64,000 nucleotides of DNA from Enterobacter pseudoroggenkampii (GCF_026420145.1 NZ_JAPMLV010000001.1:620001-684000), one strand, 5' to 3'; positions 10,120 through 20,405 are shown, numbered from the stretch's first letter. Translations and numbers: made by a program. Notes: generated by a model from the sequence alone, not told the origin.

Positions 10120-11778
10120 ATGCTTCTCGAACGTGTGGAAATTGTCGGGTTTCGCGGTATTAACCGCCTGTCGCTGCAGCTGGAACAGAACAACGTCCTA
10201 ATCGGCGAGAACGCGTGGGGTAAGTCCAGCCTGCTGGATGCGCTGACGTTACTGCTTTCGCCCGAAGACGATCTGTATCACTTCGTTCGCGACGATTTCT
10301 GGTTCCCGCCCGGCGACGTGACGGGGCGCGAGAAGCACCTGCATATCATCCTGACGTTCCGCGAATCCGAGCCCGGACGGCATCGGGTGCGTCGCTTCCG
10401 CCCGCTGTCACCCTGCTGGGTGCCGTGCGATGACGGTTTCCACCGGATTTTCTATCGGCTGGAAGGGGAGATGGCGGAGAACGAGGGGGTACTCACCCTG
10501 CGTGATTTTCTCGATGAGAAAGCCAACCCGATCCCGCTTGAGAATATCGACGATTTGGCCCGCCACCTGATTCGCCTGACGCCGGTGTTACGCCTGCGCG
10601 ATGCGCGTTTTATGCGGCGTATTCGTAACGGTACCGTACCCAATATGCCGGACGTGGAAGTCACCGCCCGCGAGCTGGATTTTCTGGCAAGAGAGCTGGT
10701 GTCGCGTCCGCAAAATCTGACCGATGGTCAAATCCGTCAGGGGTTGTCCGCAATGGTGCAACTCCTGGAGCACTATTTTTCCGAGCAGGGAACCTCTGAG
10801 TCGCGTCATCGTCTGATGCGCCGCCGTTCTCATGATGAGCAGCGCAGCTGGCGTTACCTCGACATCATTAACCGAATGATTGACCGGCCCGGCGGTCGTA
10901 CCCATCGGGTGATTTTGCTGGGGCTGTTTTCAACGCTTCTGCAGGCCAAAGGCACCGTTCGTCTTGACCGGGACGCCCGGCCGCTGCTGCTGGTGGAAGA
11001 CCCGGAAACGCGGCTGCATCCCATCATGCTCTCCGTGGCATGGCATCTGCTGAATCTGCTGCCGCTCCAGCGCATTACGACCACCAATTCCGGTGAATTA
11101 TTATCGCTGACGCCGGTAGAACACGTCTGCCGTCTGGTCCGTGAGTCCTCCCGCGTCTCCGCTTTCCGGCTTGGTCCGGGTGGTTTGAACGCGGAAGACG
11201 GGCGGCGCATCGCGTTTCATATTCGCTTTAACCGCGCGTCGTCGCTCTTTGCCCGCTGCTGGCTGCTGGTGGAGGGGGAAACGGAAACGTGGGTTATCAA
11301 CGAACTGGCGCGCCAGTGCGGCCACCATTTTGATGCGGAAGGCATTAAGGTGATTGAATTCGCCCAGTCGGGACTAAAGCCGCTGATAAAATTTGCTCGC
11401 CGGATGGGGATCGAGTGGCACGTTCTGGTCGACGGTGATGAGGCGGGCAAAAAATATGCCTCGACCGTACGCAGCCTGCTGAATAACGAGCGTGAGGAAG
11501 AGCGCGACCATTTAACGATGCTCCCTGCGATGGACATGGAACACTTTATGTACCGTCAGGGGTTCGATGACGTCTTCCACCGCATTGCCATGGTGCCGGT
11601 CGATGTCCCGATGAACATGCGGCGCGTGATCGCCAAAGCCATTCATCGTTCGTCAAAACCGGATTTAGCCATTGAAGTGGCGACGGAAGCGGGAAGGCGG
11701 GGCGTAGAGGCGGTACCGACCCTGCTGCGGAAGATGTTTTCCCGCGTGCTGTGGCTGGCACGCGGGAAAGCGGATTAG
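10120..11778 (+). CDS. ybjD: YbjD, OLD-family ATPase/TOPRIM nuclease-like protein
   Basis: The 552-residue protein equals E. coli YbjD in length. An SMC/RecF-type ATPase fold carries a Walker A motif (GENAWGKSS, residues 29-37) and an ABC-like tail (LLLVEDPETRLHPIM, about residue 290). A C-terminal TOPRIM domain has LLVEGETETWVINELA near residue 381 and HVLVDGDEAGKKYA near 437. This is the OLD (overcoming lysogenization defect) layout, ATPase plus metal-dependent nuclease, but the physiological role of YbjD is not known. Start ATG at 10120 follows GGGGG; an upstream in-frame TTG (10105) has no such site. Its last four bases overlap the convergent ybjX. Confidence 0.93.
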   Translation: MLLERVEIVGFRGINRLSLQLEQNNVLIGENAWGKSSLLDALTLLLSPEDDLYHFVRDDFWFPPGDVTGREKHLHIILTFRESEPGRHRVRRFRPLSPCWVPCDDGFHRIFYRLEGEMAENEGVLTLRDFLDEKANPIPLENIDDLARHLIRLTPVLRLRDARFMRRIRNGTVPNMPDVEVTARELDFLARELVSRPQNLTDGQIRQGLSAMVQLLEHYFSEQGTSESRHRLMRRRSHDEQRSWRYLDIINRMIDRPGGRTHRVILLGLFSTLLQAKGTVRLDRDARPLLLVEDPETRLHPIMLSVAWHLLNLLPLQRITTTNSGELLSLTPVEHVCRLVRESSRVSAFRLGPGGLNAEDGRRIAFHIRFNRASSLFARCWLLVEGETETWVINELARQCGHHFDAEGIKVIEFAQSGLKPLIKFARRMGIEWHVLVDGDEAGKKYASTVRSLLNNEREEERDHLTMLPAMDMEHFMYRQGFDDVFHRIAMVPVDVPMNMRRVIAKAIHRSSKPDLAIEVATEAGRRGVEAVPTLLRKMFSRVLWLARGKAD

Positions 11779-12731
11779 CGTTGGGTCGCCTGTTTCACCT
11801 GCTGAATCAGGCTATCCAGCAGCTCGTAGCGGCGGCGATATTCGGAGCGTTTTTTGCTGGCGATCTCTTCCATCGGTTTACGCGGCATGACGAGCGGCAG
11901 CATAAAGTTACCGTTATCCTGTTTTTCACCGCCGATAGAGATCCAGAAACTGTCGTAATCGGCCAACAGCTTCCCCTCTTTTTTCTTGCGGTAGCGCCAG
12001 CTGCGATAAATATGGGTATCGTTACTGACGGCGATAATCTGTTCTACCGGGAAGGCGGTGCCGAGGGTCATGGCGGCCTCGACCAACAGACGTTTCGGGA
12101 ACAGACCATGGCAGGCTTTCGTCGCACCCTGGATCAGCTCATGGGGAACATGCGCTTTTGCCCCTTGCAAACCGCCAATGAACAGCGTCGATTTTCCCTC
12201 AAACTGGCACAGGGTGAAGGTCATCTCGGCCAGCACCGTATTCTGATGGTCGCAGAAGGCGAGGGTGGCTTCCCCTTCTTTATCCAGAAACGCATCGGCG
12301 CACAGACGGACGGTAAATTGCTGTTCATCTTTGCCTGTTAAGGTCAGCAGGGTGAAGCCCTTCTTCGAAAAATAACCCGTTAGCAGCGTCACCGGAAGCT
12401 GGCGGCTCATCGTCTGATAGTGCCAGTTGAGGGATTCCAGCGCATGCTGTCGATCCATATTCACCGTCAACCAGGGACGATGCAACCGACACGGTAGCCC
12501 TGGTTGTACCTGCAGCATCTGCATCAGACGTGGTTGTTTTGCAAGACTTGTTAACAGGCGCGCAGTGCTAATGGGTGTCGCCAGTGAACGTAACATGAAT
12601 TTACGTCGATAGGCGGGGTTTTGCCACGCCAGTCCTGGTTTGAGCTTACCGAAAGCCAGATTTTTGAAGAGCTGCCAGCCAGATTTAGGCTGAGGCAAGT
12701 TTGAAAAAGGTGTATCGACGATGGAAGACAT
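11775..12731 (-). CDS. ybjX: YbjX, VirK/DUF535-family protein
   Basis: This 318-residue DUF535 (VirK) family protein is slightly shorter than E. coli YbjX (about 330). Relatives include Salmonella SomA/VirK and Shigella VirK, tied to envelope remodelling and resistance to cationic peptides in PhoP-active cells. No signal peptide or membrane helix is obvious. Features include LFIGGLQGAKAHVPHELIQGATKACHGLFPK in the middle and IYRSWRYRKKKEGKLLADYDSFW towards the C-terminus. The ATG follows CAGGA. It is convergent with ybjD (four-base overlap) and divergent from macA. The molecular activity is unknown. Confidence 0.9.
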   Translation of the reverse strand: MSSIVDTPFSNLPQPKSGWQLFKNLAFGKLKPGLAWQNPAYRRKFMLRSLATPISTARLLTSLAKQPRLMQMLQVQPGLPCRLHRPWLTVNMDRQHALESLNWHYQTMSRQLPVTLLTGYFSKKGFTLLTLTGKDEQQFTVRLCADAFLDKEGEATLAFCDHQNTVLAEMTFTLCQFEGKSTLFIGGLQGAKAHVPHELIQGATKACHGLFPKRLLVEAAMTLGTAFPVEQIIAVSNDTHIYRSWRYRKKKEGKLLADYDSFWISIGGEKQDNGNFMLPLVMPRKPMEEIASKKRSEYRRRYELLDSLIQQVKQATQR

Positions 12732-12779
12732 GATAGATCCTGCTTCTTGATGAAGATCTCCATTTCAGCAGGCGAACGT

Positions 12780-12796
12780 TCAACGTCTCGTAAACA
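12780..12796 (-). promoter_or_regulatory. Possible PhoP box upstream of ybjX
   Basis: On the minus strand TGTTTA-CGAGA-CGTTGA lies about 50-65 bases before the ybjX start. The first half fits the PhoP half-site perfectly; the second matches four of six in the right 5-base spacing. PhoP control of E. coli ybjX makes the match worth noting, but the second arm is weak. Confidence 0.4.
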
Positions 12797-12890
12797 AATT
12801 GTGACGATTTCAAGAAGAAGGGGTTTCGTTGAGGAGTCGTTTAGATAGAATCAACACTTATCATTGCCAGAACATTTATTTGGATTATTT

Positions 12891-14006
12891 ATGAACCTCA
12901 AGGGAAAACGCAGAACCCTGTTTCTGCTGCTGGCGGTCGTGGTTTTAGCCGGTGGATACTGGTTATGGCAGGTGCTGAACGCGCCGGTGCCGCAGTATCA
13001 GACACTGATTGTTCGCCCGGGCGAACTGCAGCAAAACGTCCTCGCGACGGGCAAGCTTGACGCGCTGCGCAAGGTTGACGTCGGCGCTCAGGTCAGCGGC
13101 CAGCTGAAAACGCTGTCGGTTGAGATTGGCGACAAGGTGAAAAAAGGCCAGCTGCTCGGCGTTATCGATCCAGAACAGGCTGAGAACCAGATCCGCGAGG
13201 TGGAAGCCACGCTAATGGAACTGCGCGCGCAGCGTGCGCAGGCGCTGGCAGAACGTAACCTGGCCCAGGTGACGCTAACCCGTCAGCAGGCGCTGGCTAA
13301 AACTCAGGCTATTTCAAAACAAGATTTAGATACCGCCACCACTGAACTGGCGGTGAAACAGGCGCAGATTGGCACGATTGACGCGCAAATCAAACGCAAT
13401 CAGGCTTCGCTGGATACGGCGAAAACCAACCTCGACTACACCCAAATTGTGGCACCGATGGCGGGCGAAGTGACCCAGATCACCACGCTCCAGGGGCAGA
13501 CGGTGATTGCCGCACAGCAGGCGCCAAACATTCTGACGCTGGCGGACATGAGCACCATGCTGGTCAAAGCCCAGGTCTCAGAAGCGGATGTGATCCATCT
13601 TAAGCCGGGGCAAAACGCCTGGTTTACGGTACTGGGCGATCCGCAGACGCGCTACGAAGGCGTGCTGAAAGACATTCTGCCGACGCCGGAAAAAGTGAAC
13701 GACGCTATTTTCTACTATGCTCGTTTTGAAGTGCCAAACCCGCAGGGCGTGCTGCGTCTGGACATGACCGCACAGGTGCATATCCAGCTGACCGGCGTGA
13801 AGAACGTGCTGACCATTCCGCTCTCTGCGCTCGGCGAATCCGTCGGGGATAGCCGTTATAAAGTGAAAGTGCTGCGCAACGGCGAAACGCGCGAGCGTGA
13901 GGTCGTGATTGGCGCGCGCAACGACACTGACGTGGTAGTGGTGAAAGGGCTGGAAGAGGGCGAGGAGGTTGTTGTCAGCGAAAGCCTGCCCGGAGCCGCC
14001 AAATGA
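12891..14006 (+). CDS. macA: Macrolide efflux periplasmic adaptor MacA
   Basis: MacA is the membrane-fusion (adaptor) subunit linking MacB to TolC for export of macrolides, and of heat-stable enterotoxin in E. coli. The 371-residue form begins at ATG 12891 ([11 protein letters not shown]), equal in length to E. coli MacA; a TTG-started extension upstream is rejected. It has one N-terminal membrane anchor ([17 protein letters not shown]), a lipoyl half-motif ([20 protein letters not shown]), a long alpha-hairpin (about residues 90-180) and beta-barrel/membrane-proximal domains. Four-base overlap with macB shows translational coupling. Confidence 0.97.
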   Translation: MNLKGKRRTLFLLLAVVVLAGGYWLWQVLNAPVPQYQTLIVRPGELQQNVLATGKLDALRKVDVGAQVSGQLKTLSVEIGDKVKKGQLLGVIDPEQAENQIREVEATLMELRAQRAQALAERNLAQVTLTRQQALAKTQAISKQDLDTATTELAVKQAQIGTIDAQIKRNQASLDTAKTNLDYTQIVAPMAGEVTQITTLQGQTVIAAQQAPNILTLADMSTMLVKAQVSEADVIHLKPGQNAWFTVLGDPQTRYEGVLKDILPTPEKVNDAIFYYARFEVPNPQGVLRLDMTAQVHIQLTGVKNVLTIPLSALGESVGDSRYKVKVLRNGETREREVVIGARNDTDVVVVKGLEEGEEVVVSESLPGAAK

Positions 14007-15943
14007 CGGCGCTGCTTGAGCTGAATAACATTCGTCGCAGCTATCCCTCCGGCGATGGCCCGGTGGAGGTGCTGAAGGGCATCTCCCTGCGCGTGGAGGC
14101 GGGCGAGATGGTGGCGATTGTCGGCGCATCGGGTTCCGGTAAATCGACGCTGATGAACATTCTCGGCTGCCTGGATAAACCCACCAGCGGTACCTATCGC
14201 GTGGCCGGGACGGATGTCTCCACGCTGGATGGCGACGCGCTGGCGAAGCTGCGCCGGGAACACTTCGGCTTTATCTTCCAGCGTTACCATCTGCTTTCTC
14301 ACCTCAATGCCGCGCAGAACGTGGAAGTACCTGCGGTCTATGCGGGCGTCGAGCGTAAAAAACGCCTCGAGCGCGCGCAGATGCTGCTGACGCGTCTGGG
14401 GCTGGCAGAGCGGTTGGAGTACCAGCCCTCGCAGCTTTCCGGCGGCCAGCAGCAGCGCGTGAGTATTGCCCGCGCCCTGATGAACGGCGGGCAGGTGATC
14501 CTCGCGGATGAGCCGACCGGCGCGCTCGACAGCCATTCCGGCGAAGAGGTGATGGCGATCCTCCATCAGCTTCGCGATCAGGGGCACACGGTCATCATTG
14601 TTACCCACGATCCGCAGGTGGCGGCGCAGGCGGAACGCATTATTGCGATCCACGACGGCGAGCTGGTCAGCAATCCGCCGCCGCGCGAGTCCAGAGCAGC
14701 GGCGCCGAAAGAAGCGCTCCCGACATCAACCGGCTGGGGACAGTTTTCCAGCGGCTTTCGTGAAGCGCTGACCATGGCCTGGCTGGCGATGGCGGCCAAC
14801 AAAATGCGTACCCTGTTGACGATGCTCGGCATCATCATCGGTATCGCCTCGGTGGTGTCGATTGTGGTGGTGGGCGACGCGGCCAAGCAGCTGGTGCTGG
14901 CAGATATCCGCGCCATCGGCACCAATACCATTGACGTGTATCCCGGCAAAGACTTTGGCGACGACGAGCCGCAGTATCAGCAGGCGCTGAAATACGACGA
15001 TCTGGCGGCCATTCAGAAGCAGCCGTGGGTCAACTCCGCCACGCCTGCGGTGTCGCAGAACCTGCGCCTGCGGGTGGGCAATGTCGACGTTGCCGCCAGT
15101 GCGAACGGCGTTAGCGGAGACTATTTCAACGTCTACGGCATGACCTTCAGTGAAGGCGCTACCTTTAACGCCGAACAGCTGGCGGGCAGGGCGCAGGTGG
15201 TGGTGCTGGACGCGAACTCGCGCAGGCAGCTCTTCCCCAATAAAGTCAATGTGGTAGGCGAAGTGATCCTGGTCGGCAACATGCCTGCCACGGTCATCGG
15301 CGTGGCGGAAGAGAAGCAGTCGATGTTTGGCAGCAGCAAGATCCTGCGCGTCTGGCTGCCCTACACCACCATCTCCGGGCGGATTATGGGGCAGTCCTGG
15401 CTCAACTCCATCACCGTGCGCGTAAAGGAGGGCTACGACAGCGCGCTCGCCGAACAGCAGCTTGAGCGGCTGTTAATCCTGCGCCACGGGAAGAAAGATT
15501 TCTTCACCTGGAATATGGACGGCCTCTTGAAAACGGCGGAAAAGACCACACGTACTCTTCAGCTGTTCCTCACGCTGGTGGCGGTGATTTCGCTGGTCGT
15601 CGGCGGCATCGGGGTGATGAACATCATGCTGGTGTCGGTAACCGAGCGTACCCGGGAGATCGGCATCCGCATGGCGGTCGGGGCCCGCGCCAGTGACGTG
15701 CTGCAGCAGTTTTTGATTGAAGCCGTGCTGGTGTGTCTGGTCGGCGGGGCGATGGGCATTGCGCTCTCGATGATGATCGCGTTTGCACTCCAGCTCTTTT
15801 TACCCGGCTGGGAGATTGGCTTCTCGCCGGTTGCCATTATTACCGCATTTTTGTGTTCGACCTTTACCGGCATTTTGTTTGGCTGGTTGCCCGCCCGCAA
15901 TGCGGCGCGGCTGGATCCGGTGGACGCGCTGGCTCGGGAATAA
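14003..15943 (+). CDS. macB: Macrolide ABC exporter MacB
   Basis: MacB is an inner-membrane mechanotransmission ABC transporter acting with MacA and TolC. The 646 residues hold an N-terminal nucleotide-binding domain (Walker [10 protein letters not shown] at about residues 42-50, signature LSGGQQQR near 146, Walker [12 protein letters not shown]), one membrane helix near residue 270 ([20 protein letters not shown]), a large periplasmic domain, and three C-terminal helices typical of the FtsX-like fold ([21 protein letters not shown]). Its length is close to E. coli (648). The start overlaps the macA stop. Confidence 0.98.
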   Translation: MTALLELNNIRRSYPSGDGPVEVLKGISLRVEAGEMVAIVGASGSGKSTLMNILGCLDKPTSGTYRVAGTDVSTLDGDALAKLRREHFGFIFQRYHLLSHLNAAQNVEVPAVYAGVERKKRLERAQMLLTRLGLAERLEYQPSQLSGGQQQRVSIARALMNGGQVILADEPTGALDSHSGEEVMAILHQLRDQGHTVIIVTHDPQVAAQAERIIAIHDGELVSNPPPRESRAAAPKEALPTSTGWGQFSSGFREALTMAWLAMAANKMRTLLTMLGIIIGIASVVSIVVVGDAAKQLVLADIRAIGTNTIDVYPGKDFGDDEPQYQQALKYDDLAAIQKQPWVNSATPAVSQNLRLRVGNVDVAASANGVSGDYFNVYGMTFSEGATFNAEQLAGRAQVVVLDANSRRQLFPNKVNVVGEVILVGNMPATVIGVAEEKQSMFGSSKILRVWLPYTTISGRIMGQSWLNSITVRVKEGYDSALAEQQLERLLILRHGKKDFFTWNMDGLLKTAEKTTRTLQLFLTLVAVISLVVGGIGVMNIMLVSVTERTREIGIRMAVGARASDVLQQFLIEAVLVCLVGGAMGIALSMMIAFALQLFLPGWEIGFSPVAIITAFLCSTFTGILFGWLPARNAARLDPVDALARE

Positions 15944-15954
15944 CCCGAAAATAA

Positions 15955-15982
15955 AAATGCCAGCCGATCGGGCTGGCATTTT
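15955..15982. terminator. Terminator between convergent macB and cspD
   Basis: Perfect 11-bp stem AAATGCCAGCC / GGCTGGCATTT with a GATCG loop. On the minus strand it is followed by TTTTATTTT, so it mainly ends cspD; the T-run on the macB side is short. Confidence 0.85.
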
Positions 15983-16013
15983 GACTGCGGGATGTACACA
16001 ATAAAACAGAGAG

Positions 16014-16235
16014 CTATGCAACCGTCTCTGCTTCAACGGGTACGATTAGGCTTGCATGATTGCCTTTTGGTCCCTGGTGTACATCGAACCGGACGGACTG
16101 CCCGGCTTTGAGCGTTCTGTAACCATCCATCTGAATGGTGGAATAGTGAGCGAAGATATCCTCGCCGCCGCCTTCGGGGCAGATGAAGCCAAACCCTTTG
16201 GCGTTGTTGAACCACTTAACAGTACCCATTTCCAT
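16014..16235 (-). CDS. cspD: Cold-shock-like protein CspD
   Basis: CspD is a 73-residue single cold-shock domain that binds single-stranded nucleic acid and inhibits replication in stationary-phase E. coli. RNP1 (KGFGFICPEG, residues 13-22) and RNP2 (DIFAHYS, about 26-32) are intact. The C-terminal tail VPVEAETVA is close to the K-12 form. It is divergent from clpS, as in K-12, where CspD is a Lon substrate and is induced in stationary phase. Confidence 0.97.
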   Translation of the reverse strand: MEMGTVKWFNNAKGFGFICPEGGGEDIFAHYSTIQMDGYRTLKAGQSVRFDVHQGPKGNHASLIVPVEAETVA

Positions 16236-16502
16236 GCTTCGACATCCTTCGTAAATCTTATAAGTTAAGATGGAATGAACCGGTGGTGGAGTGGGGGCTG
16301 TTCAAAACCTCGCCATCTCACGCTTGTACAATTTAGAGAAACGAAAGAAGTCGTCAAGCGTTTGGCGCTGGAGATGGGACAATAATCAACCAAAGTTTGA
16401 AGCAGTTAACGCTATTGCAATAGTTTGTGACAGACATCGCGGATGACAGTAATAGATGATTGTTATCTAACATCTGAGGTAGATTCAAAGTGGTTATGCA
16501 TA

Positions 16503-16823
16503 ATGGGTAAGACCAACGATTGGCTGGATTTTGACCAGCTGGCGGAAGATAAAGTGCGCGACGCGCTAAAACCGCCATCTATGTATAAAGTTATGTTAAT
16601 GAACGATGATTACACGCCGATGGAATTTGTTATTGACGTGCTACAAAAGTTCTTTTCTTATGATGTAGAACGTGCAACGCAACTGATGCTTACCGTTCAT
16701 TATCGTGGCAAAGCTATCTGCGGCATCTTCACAGCCGAAGTGGCGGAAACCAAAGTGGCGATGGTGAACGACTATGCGAGGGAGAACGAGCATCCGTTGC
16801 TGTGTACGCTGGAAAAGGCCTGA
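16503..16823 (+). CDS. clpS: ClpS, N-degron adaptor for ClpAP
   Basis: ClpS binds proteins with N-terminal Leu, Phe, Tyr or Trp and hands them to ClpA. The 106-residue form starts [13 protein letters not shown] at ATG 16503. The binding pocket is visible: [11 protein letters not shown] with the NDD and Met around residues 33-42, and [12 protein letters not shown] with the conserved His near residue 66. The flexible N-terminal extension needed to block ClpA is present. It begins 267 bases from divergent cspD and 27 bases before clpA, forming the clpSA operon. Confidence 0.97.
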   Translation: MGKTNDWLDFDQLAEDKVRDALKPPSMYKVMLMNDDYTPMEFVIDVLQKFFSYDVERATQLMLTVHYRGKAICGIFTAEVAETKVAMVNDYARENEHPLLCTLEKA

Positions 16824-16850
16824 TAAGGCATAAAATTGGGGGAGGTGCCT

Positions 16851-19130
16851 ATGCTCAATCAAGAACTGGAACTCAGTTTAAACATGGCTTTCGCCAGAGC
16901 GCGTGAGCACCGACATGAGTTTATGACCGTCGAGCATTTACTGCTCGCACTGCTTAGCAACCCATCTGCCCGCGAAGCGCTGGAAGCCTGCTCCGTGGAT
17001 CTGGTGGCGCTACGTCAGGAACTCGAAGCCTTCATCGAACAAACCACACCGGTGCTGCCAGCCAGTGAAGAAGAGCGCGACACGCAGCCGACGCTCAGCT
17101 TCCAGCGCGTGCTGCAGCGCGCGGTATTCCACGTCCAGTCTTCCGGACGTAGCGAAGTGACTGGCGCAAACGTCTTAGTCGCCATCTTCAGCGAGCAGGA
17201 GTCACAGGCTGCCTACCTGCTGCGCAAACACGAAGTCAGCCGCCTCGACGTGGTTAACTTTATCTCTCACGGAACGCGCAAAGACGAGCCTAACCAGGCA
17301 TCGGATTCCAGCAATCAGGTCAATAACAATGAAGAGCAAGCAGGCGGGGAGGATCGTATGGAAAACTTCACCACCAACCTTAACCAGCTTGCTCGCGTTG
17401 GCGGTATCGACCCGCTGATTGGTCGCGATAAAGAGCTGGAGCGCGCGATCCAGGTGCTGTGCCGTCGCCGCAAGAACAACCCGCTGCTGGTGGGGGAATC
17501 GGGCGTGGGTAAAACCGCGATTGCGGAAGGGCTTGCCTGGCGTATTGTGCAGGGCGACGTGCCGGAAGTGATTGCCGACTGCACCATCTACTCGCTGGAT
17601 ATCGGCTCGCTGCTGGCGGGCACCAAATACCGCGGTGATTTTGAAAAACGCTTCAAGGCGCTGTTAAAACAGCTGGAGCAGGACACCAACAGCATCCTGT
17701 TTATCGATGAGATCCACACCATCATCGGCGCGGGTGCGGCCTCCGGTGGCCAGGTGGATGCGGCTAACCTGATCAAACCGCTGCTCTCCAGCGGCAAGAT
17801 CCGCGTGATTGGCTCCACGACCTACCAGGAGTTCAGCAACATCTTTGAGAAAGACCGTGCGCTGGCGCGCCGCTTCCAGAAAATCGACGTGACCGAACCG
17901 TCCGTCGAGGAAACGGTGCAGATCATCAACGGCCTGAAGCCGAAGTACGAAGCGCACCACGACGTGCGTTACACCGCGAAAGCGGTCCGTGCGGCGGTGG
18001 AGCTGGCGGTGAAATACATCAACGACCGTCATCTGCCGGATAAGGCGATTGATGTGATTGACGAGGCGGGGGCGCGTGCGCGTCTGATGCCGGCCAGCAA
18101 GCGTAAGAAAACCGTTAACGTGGCGGATATTGAGTCCGTGGTGGCCCGCATCGCGCGTATCCCTGAGAAGAGCGTGTCTCAGAGCGACCGCGACACGCTG
18201 CGCACCCTCGGCAATCGCCTGAAAATGCTGGTCTTTGGTCAGGATAAAGCCATCGAGGCCTTAACCGAAGCGATCAAGATGGCCCGTGCCGGACTGGGGC
18301 ATGACCACAAGCCTGTCGGTTCCTTCCTGTTCGCTGGCCCGACTGGCGTGGGGAAAACCGAGGTGACGGTTCAGCTCTCCAAAGCGCTGGGCATTGAGCT
18401 GCTGCGCTTTGATATGTCCGAGTATATGGAGCGTCACACCGTCAGCCGTTTGATTGGTGCGCCTCCGGGCTACGTGGGCTTTGACCAGGGCGGTCTGCTC
18501 ACCGACGCGGTGATCAAGCATCCGCACGCGGTCCTGCTGCTCGATGAAATCGAGAAAGCGCACCCGGACGTGTTCAACATCCTGCTGCAGGTGATGGACA
18601 ACGGGACGCTGACCGACAACAACGGGCGCAAGGCGGACTTCCGCAACGTGGTGCTGGTGATGACCACCAACGCCGGGGTGCGTGAAACCGAGCGTAAATC
18701 CATCGGCCTGATCCACCAGGATAACAGCACCGATGCGATGGAGGAGATCAAGAAGATCTTCACGCCGGAGTTCCGTAACCGTCTGGACAACATTATCTGG
18801 TTCGATCACCTGTCTACCGAGGTGATCCATCAGGTGGTGGACAAGTTCATCGTCGAGCTGCAGGTTCAGCTGGATCAGAAAGGCGTGTCGCTGGAAGTGA
18901 GCCAGGAGGCCCGCAACTGGCTGGCCGAGAAAGGCTACGACCGTGCGATGGGTGCCCGTCCGATGGCGCGTGTGATTCAGGACAACCTGAAGAAACCGCT
19001 GGCGAACGAACTGCTGTTTGGCTCGCTGGTGGACGGCGGCCAGGTGACCGTGGCGCTGGACCAGGCGAAGAACGAACTGACGTACGATTTCCAGAGTGCG
19101 GCGAAGCACAAGCCGGAAGCGGCTCACTGA
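16851..19130 (+). CDS. clpA: ATP-dependent unfoldase ClpA
   Basis: ClpA is the hexameric AAA+ unfoldase of the ClpAP protease. The 759-residue form starts [14 protein letters not shown] at ATG 16851, preceded by GGGGGAGG. It has an N-domain for ClpS (residues 1-140), D1 with Walker A GESGVGKT near 215 and Walker B LFIDEIHT, and D2 with Walker A GPTGVGKT near 496 and [11 protein letters not shown]. The IGL tripeptide that docks on ClpP is at KSIGLIHQ near residue 617. The C-terminus ends in KPEAAH, as in the autodegraded E. coli protein. Confidence 0.98.
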   Translation: MLNQELELSLNMAFARAREHRHEFMTVEHLLLALLSNPSAREALEACSVDLVALRQELEAFIEQTTPVLPASEEERDTQPTLSFQRVLQRAVFHVQSSGRSEVTGANVLVAIFSEQESQAAYLLRKHEVSRLDVVNFISHGTRKDEPNQASDSSNQVNNNEEQAGGEDRMENFTTNLNQLARVGGIDPLIGRDKELERAIQVLCRRRKNNPLLVGESGVGKTAIAEGLAWRIVQGDVPEVIADCTIYSLDIGSLLAGTKYRGDFEKRFKALLKQLEQDTNSILFIDEIHTIIGAGAASGGQVDAANLIKPLLSSGKIRVIGSTTYQEFSNIFEKDRALARRFQKIDVTEPSVEETVQIINGLKPKYEAHHDVRYTAKAVRAAVELAVKYINDRHLPDKAIDVIDEAGARARLMPASKRKKTVNVADIESVVARIARIPEKSVSQSDRDTLRTLGNRLKMLVFGQDKAIEALTEAIKMARAGLGHDHKPVGSFLFAGPTGVGKTEVTVQLSKALGIELLRFDMSEYMERHTVSRLIGAPPGYVGFDQGGLLTDAVIKHPHAVLLLDEIEKAHPDVFNILLQVMDNGTLTDNNGRKADFRNVVLVMTTNAGVRETERKSIGLIHQDNSTDAMEEIKKIFTPEFRNRLDNIIWFDHLSTEVIHQVVDKFIVELQVQLDQKGVSLEVSQEARNWLAEKGYDRAMGARPMARVIQDNLKKPLANELLFGSLVDGGQVTVALDQAKNELTYDFQSAAKHKPEAAH

Positions 19131-19146
19131 GTTATAAGATAAAAGC

Positions 19147-19176
19147 AAAACGGCAACTTCGGTTGCCGTTTTTTTT
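19147..19176 (+). terminator. clpA rho-independent terminator
   Basis: AAAACGGCAAC, a TTCG tetraloop, then GTTGCCGTTTTTTTT. It is 16 bases after the clpA stop, with a strong stem and a long T-run. Confidence 0.95.
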
Positions 19177-19181
19177 GTTTT

Positions 19182-19217
19182 CTCCCTCTCCCCGTGGGAG
19201 AGGGCCGGGGTGAGGGC
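19182..19217. repeat. Short interspersed palindromic repeat
   Basis: CCCTCTCCC-cgt-GGGAGAGGG followed by CCGGGGTGAGGGC. This hairpin-plus-tail sequence is a familiar intergenic repeat type of enterobacteria. I place it by pattern memory only. It sits directly after the clpA terminator. Confidence 0.6.
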
Positions 19218-19381
19218 TACAGGCCGCAGAGGAATTTTGCGAGGCGCTTTCCAGTTTCTTTCGAAGTCAGTTGCTGGATAAATACACAGTAATAAAATGG
19301 CGGCGCACCTGCAAAATCAGGTGCCGGGATTGGCGTCCTGAAAGTGTGCACAAACAATCTTACGTGCATAAAGGATCACAT

Positions 19382-19831
19382 ATGACTGATATTAATAATT
19401 TCGCCCAACTTTACAGCGAACTCTCCCTCAACCCCGATCTCCCCACCCTTGCCGAGCGCTGCAAACTGCTCACCGAAATCCTTCTCGACTGCAAATCACT
19501 CCCTCAAACGCAGCCCGTATGCCGTTGCCTGGGGGCTTATCTGGAAGAGGTGAAAACCGGCCTCACGGAATCCATGCGTGATTTTCAGATACTGGAATTT
19601 GAGGAAGAAGCGGCACAGCCGCGGCAAAAAGAGTGGCTGCTGGAAGATACAGAAACGAAATGTGACTACTGCCGGGCGTTAAACCACGTGCTGCTGGTGT
19701 CGCATTTTGACCGCGATATGTTGCCGCATCTTACGGGATTACTTCACGACATGGCGCATTCTATGGCAGGAGATTTAATCGCTCCTGTACAACCATGGAT
19801 GACAATACATCTTCCGACGCAGCAACACTAA
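19382..19831 (+). CDS. Uncharacterised 149-residue protein in the clpA-infA gap
   Basis: I do not recognise this gene. The 149-residue product starts MTDINNFAQLYSELSL at ATG 19382, after AGGATCACAT, a fair ribosome-binding site. It looks mostly helical, with no signal peptide or membrane segment. Six cysteines include CRC (47-49) and CDYC (94-97), which could bind metal. The C-terminal part has HFDRDMLPHLTGLLHDMAHSMAG, with several histidines. The frame stays open upstream to 19271 but without a better start. The gene is flanked by the clpA terminator and a shared terminator with infA, so it forms its own unit. It occupies the interval where K-12 carries tRNA-Ser serW. Confidence 0.7.
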   Translation: MTDINNFAQLYSELSLNPDLPTLAERCKLLTEILLDCKSLPQTQPVCRCLGAYLEEVKTGLTESMRDFQILEFEEEAAQPRQKEWLLEDTETKCDYCRALNHVLLVSHFDRDMLPHLTGLLHDMAHSMAGDLIAPVQPWMTIHLPTQQH

Positions 19832-19843
19832 AGCCATAAATAA

Positions 19844-19870
19844 AAAAGGCCGGAATAATCCCGACCTTTT
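19844..19870. terminator. Bidirectional terminator between the unknown gene and infA
   Basis: AAAAGG-c-CGG ... CCG-a-CCTTTT stem with T-rich flanks on both strands, placed 13 bases after the unknown gene and 33 bases after the infA stop. Confidence 0.75.
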
Positions 19871-19902
19871 AAATATTCATCTGCCATTACAGGCGAAAAC
19901 AA

Positions 19903-20121
<219 letters not shown>

Positions 20122-20405
20122 CTAATCCTCTGGGGTATCACTACCAAGTTTTGAACCGGCAAGATAATGCCGAAATTCATCAATTAAGTAAAGAATTGCG
20201 CGATTAAAACGCAGCAAAACAGTTTCGGCGCATTGCCCAAGCGTCACGGTACAACCGAACAGGAAGCGCATTCGTAAAGGGGAGACGACAGGATAAACGT
20301 CAGGACGTTATCTGAAGCGAGGGTCCCAAACGGCGGCGGGGCAACAGGCAGAAGCTACTCTGCGGCGTAATTATAACACCCTCACAAAAAATATGCGGAA
20401 AACAT

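Noticed and set aside
18261..19148. Open frame of 295 codons opposite the 3' part of clpA
   Set aside because: Antisense shadow of a conserved AAA+ domain; it runs through the clpA stop without promoter or ribosome-binding site.
19201..19381. Degenerate tRNA remnant in front of the 149-codon gene
   Set aside because: I looked for a T-loop (GTTCGAATC) and CCA end and found only TTTCGAAG without matching arms, so no remnant can be claimed.
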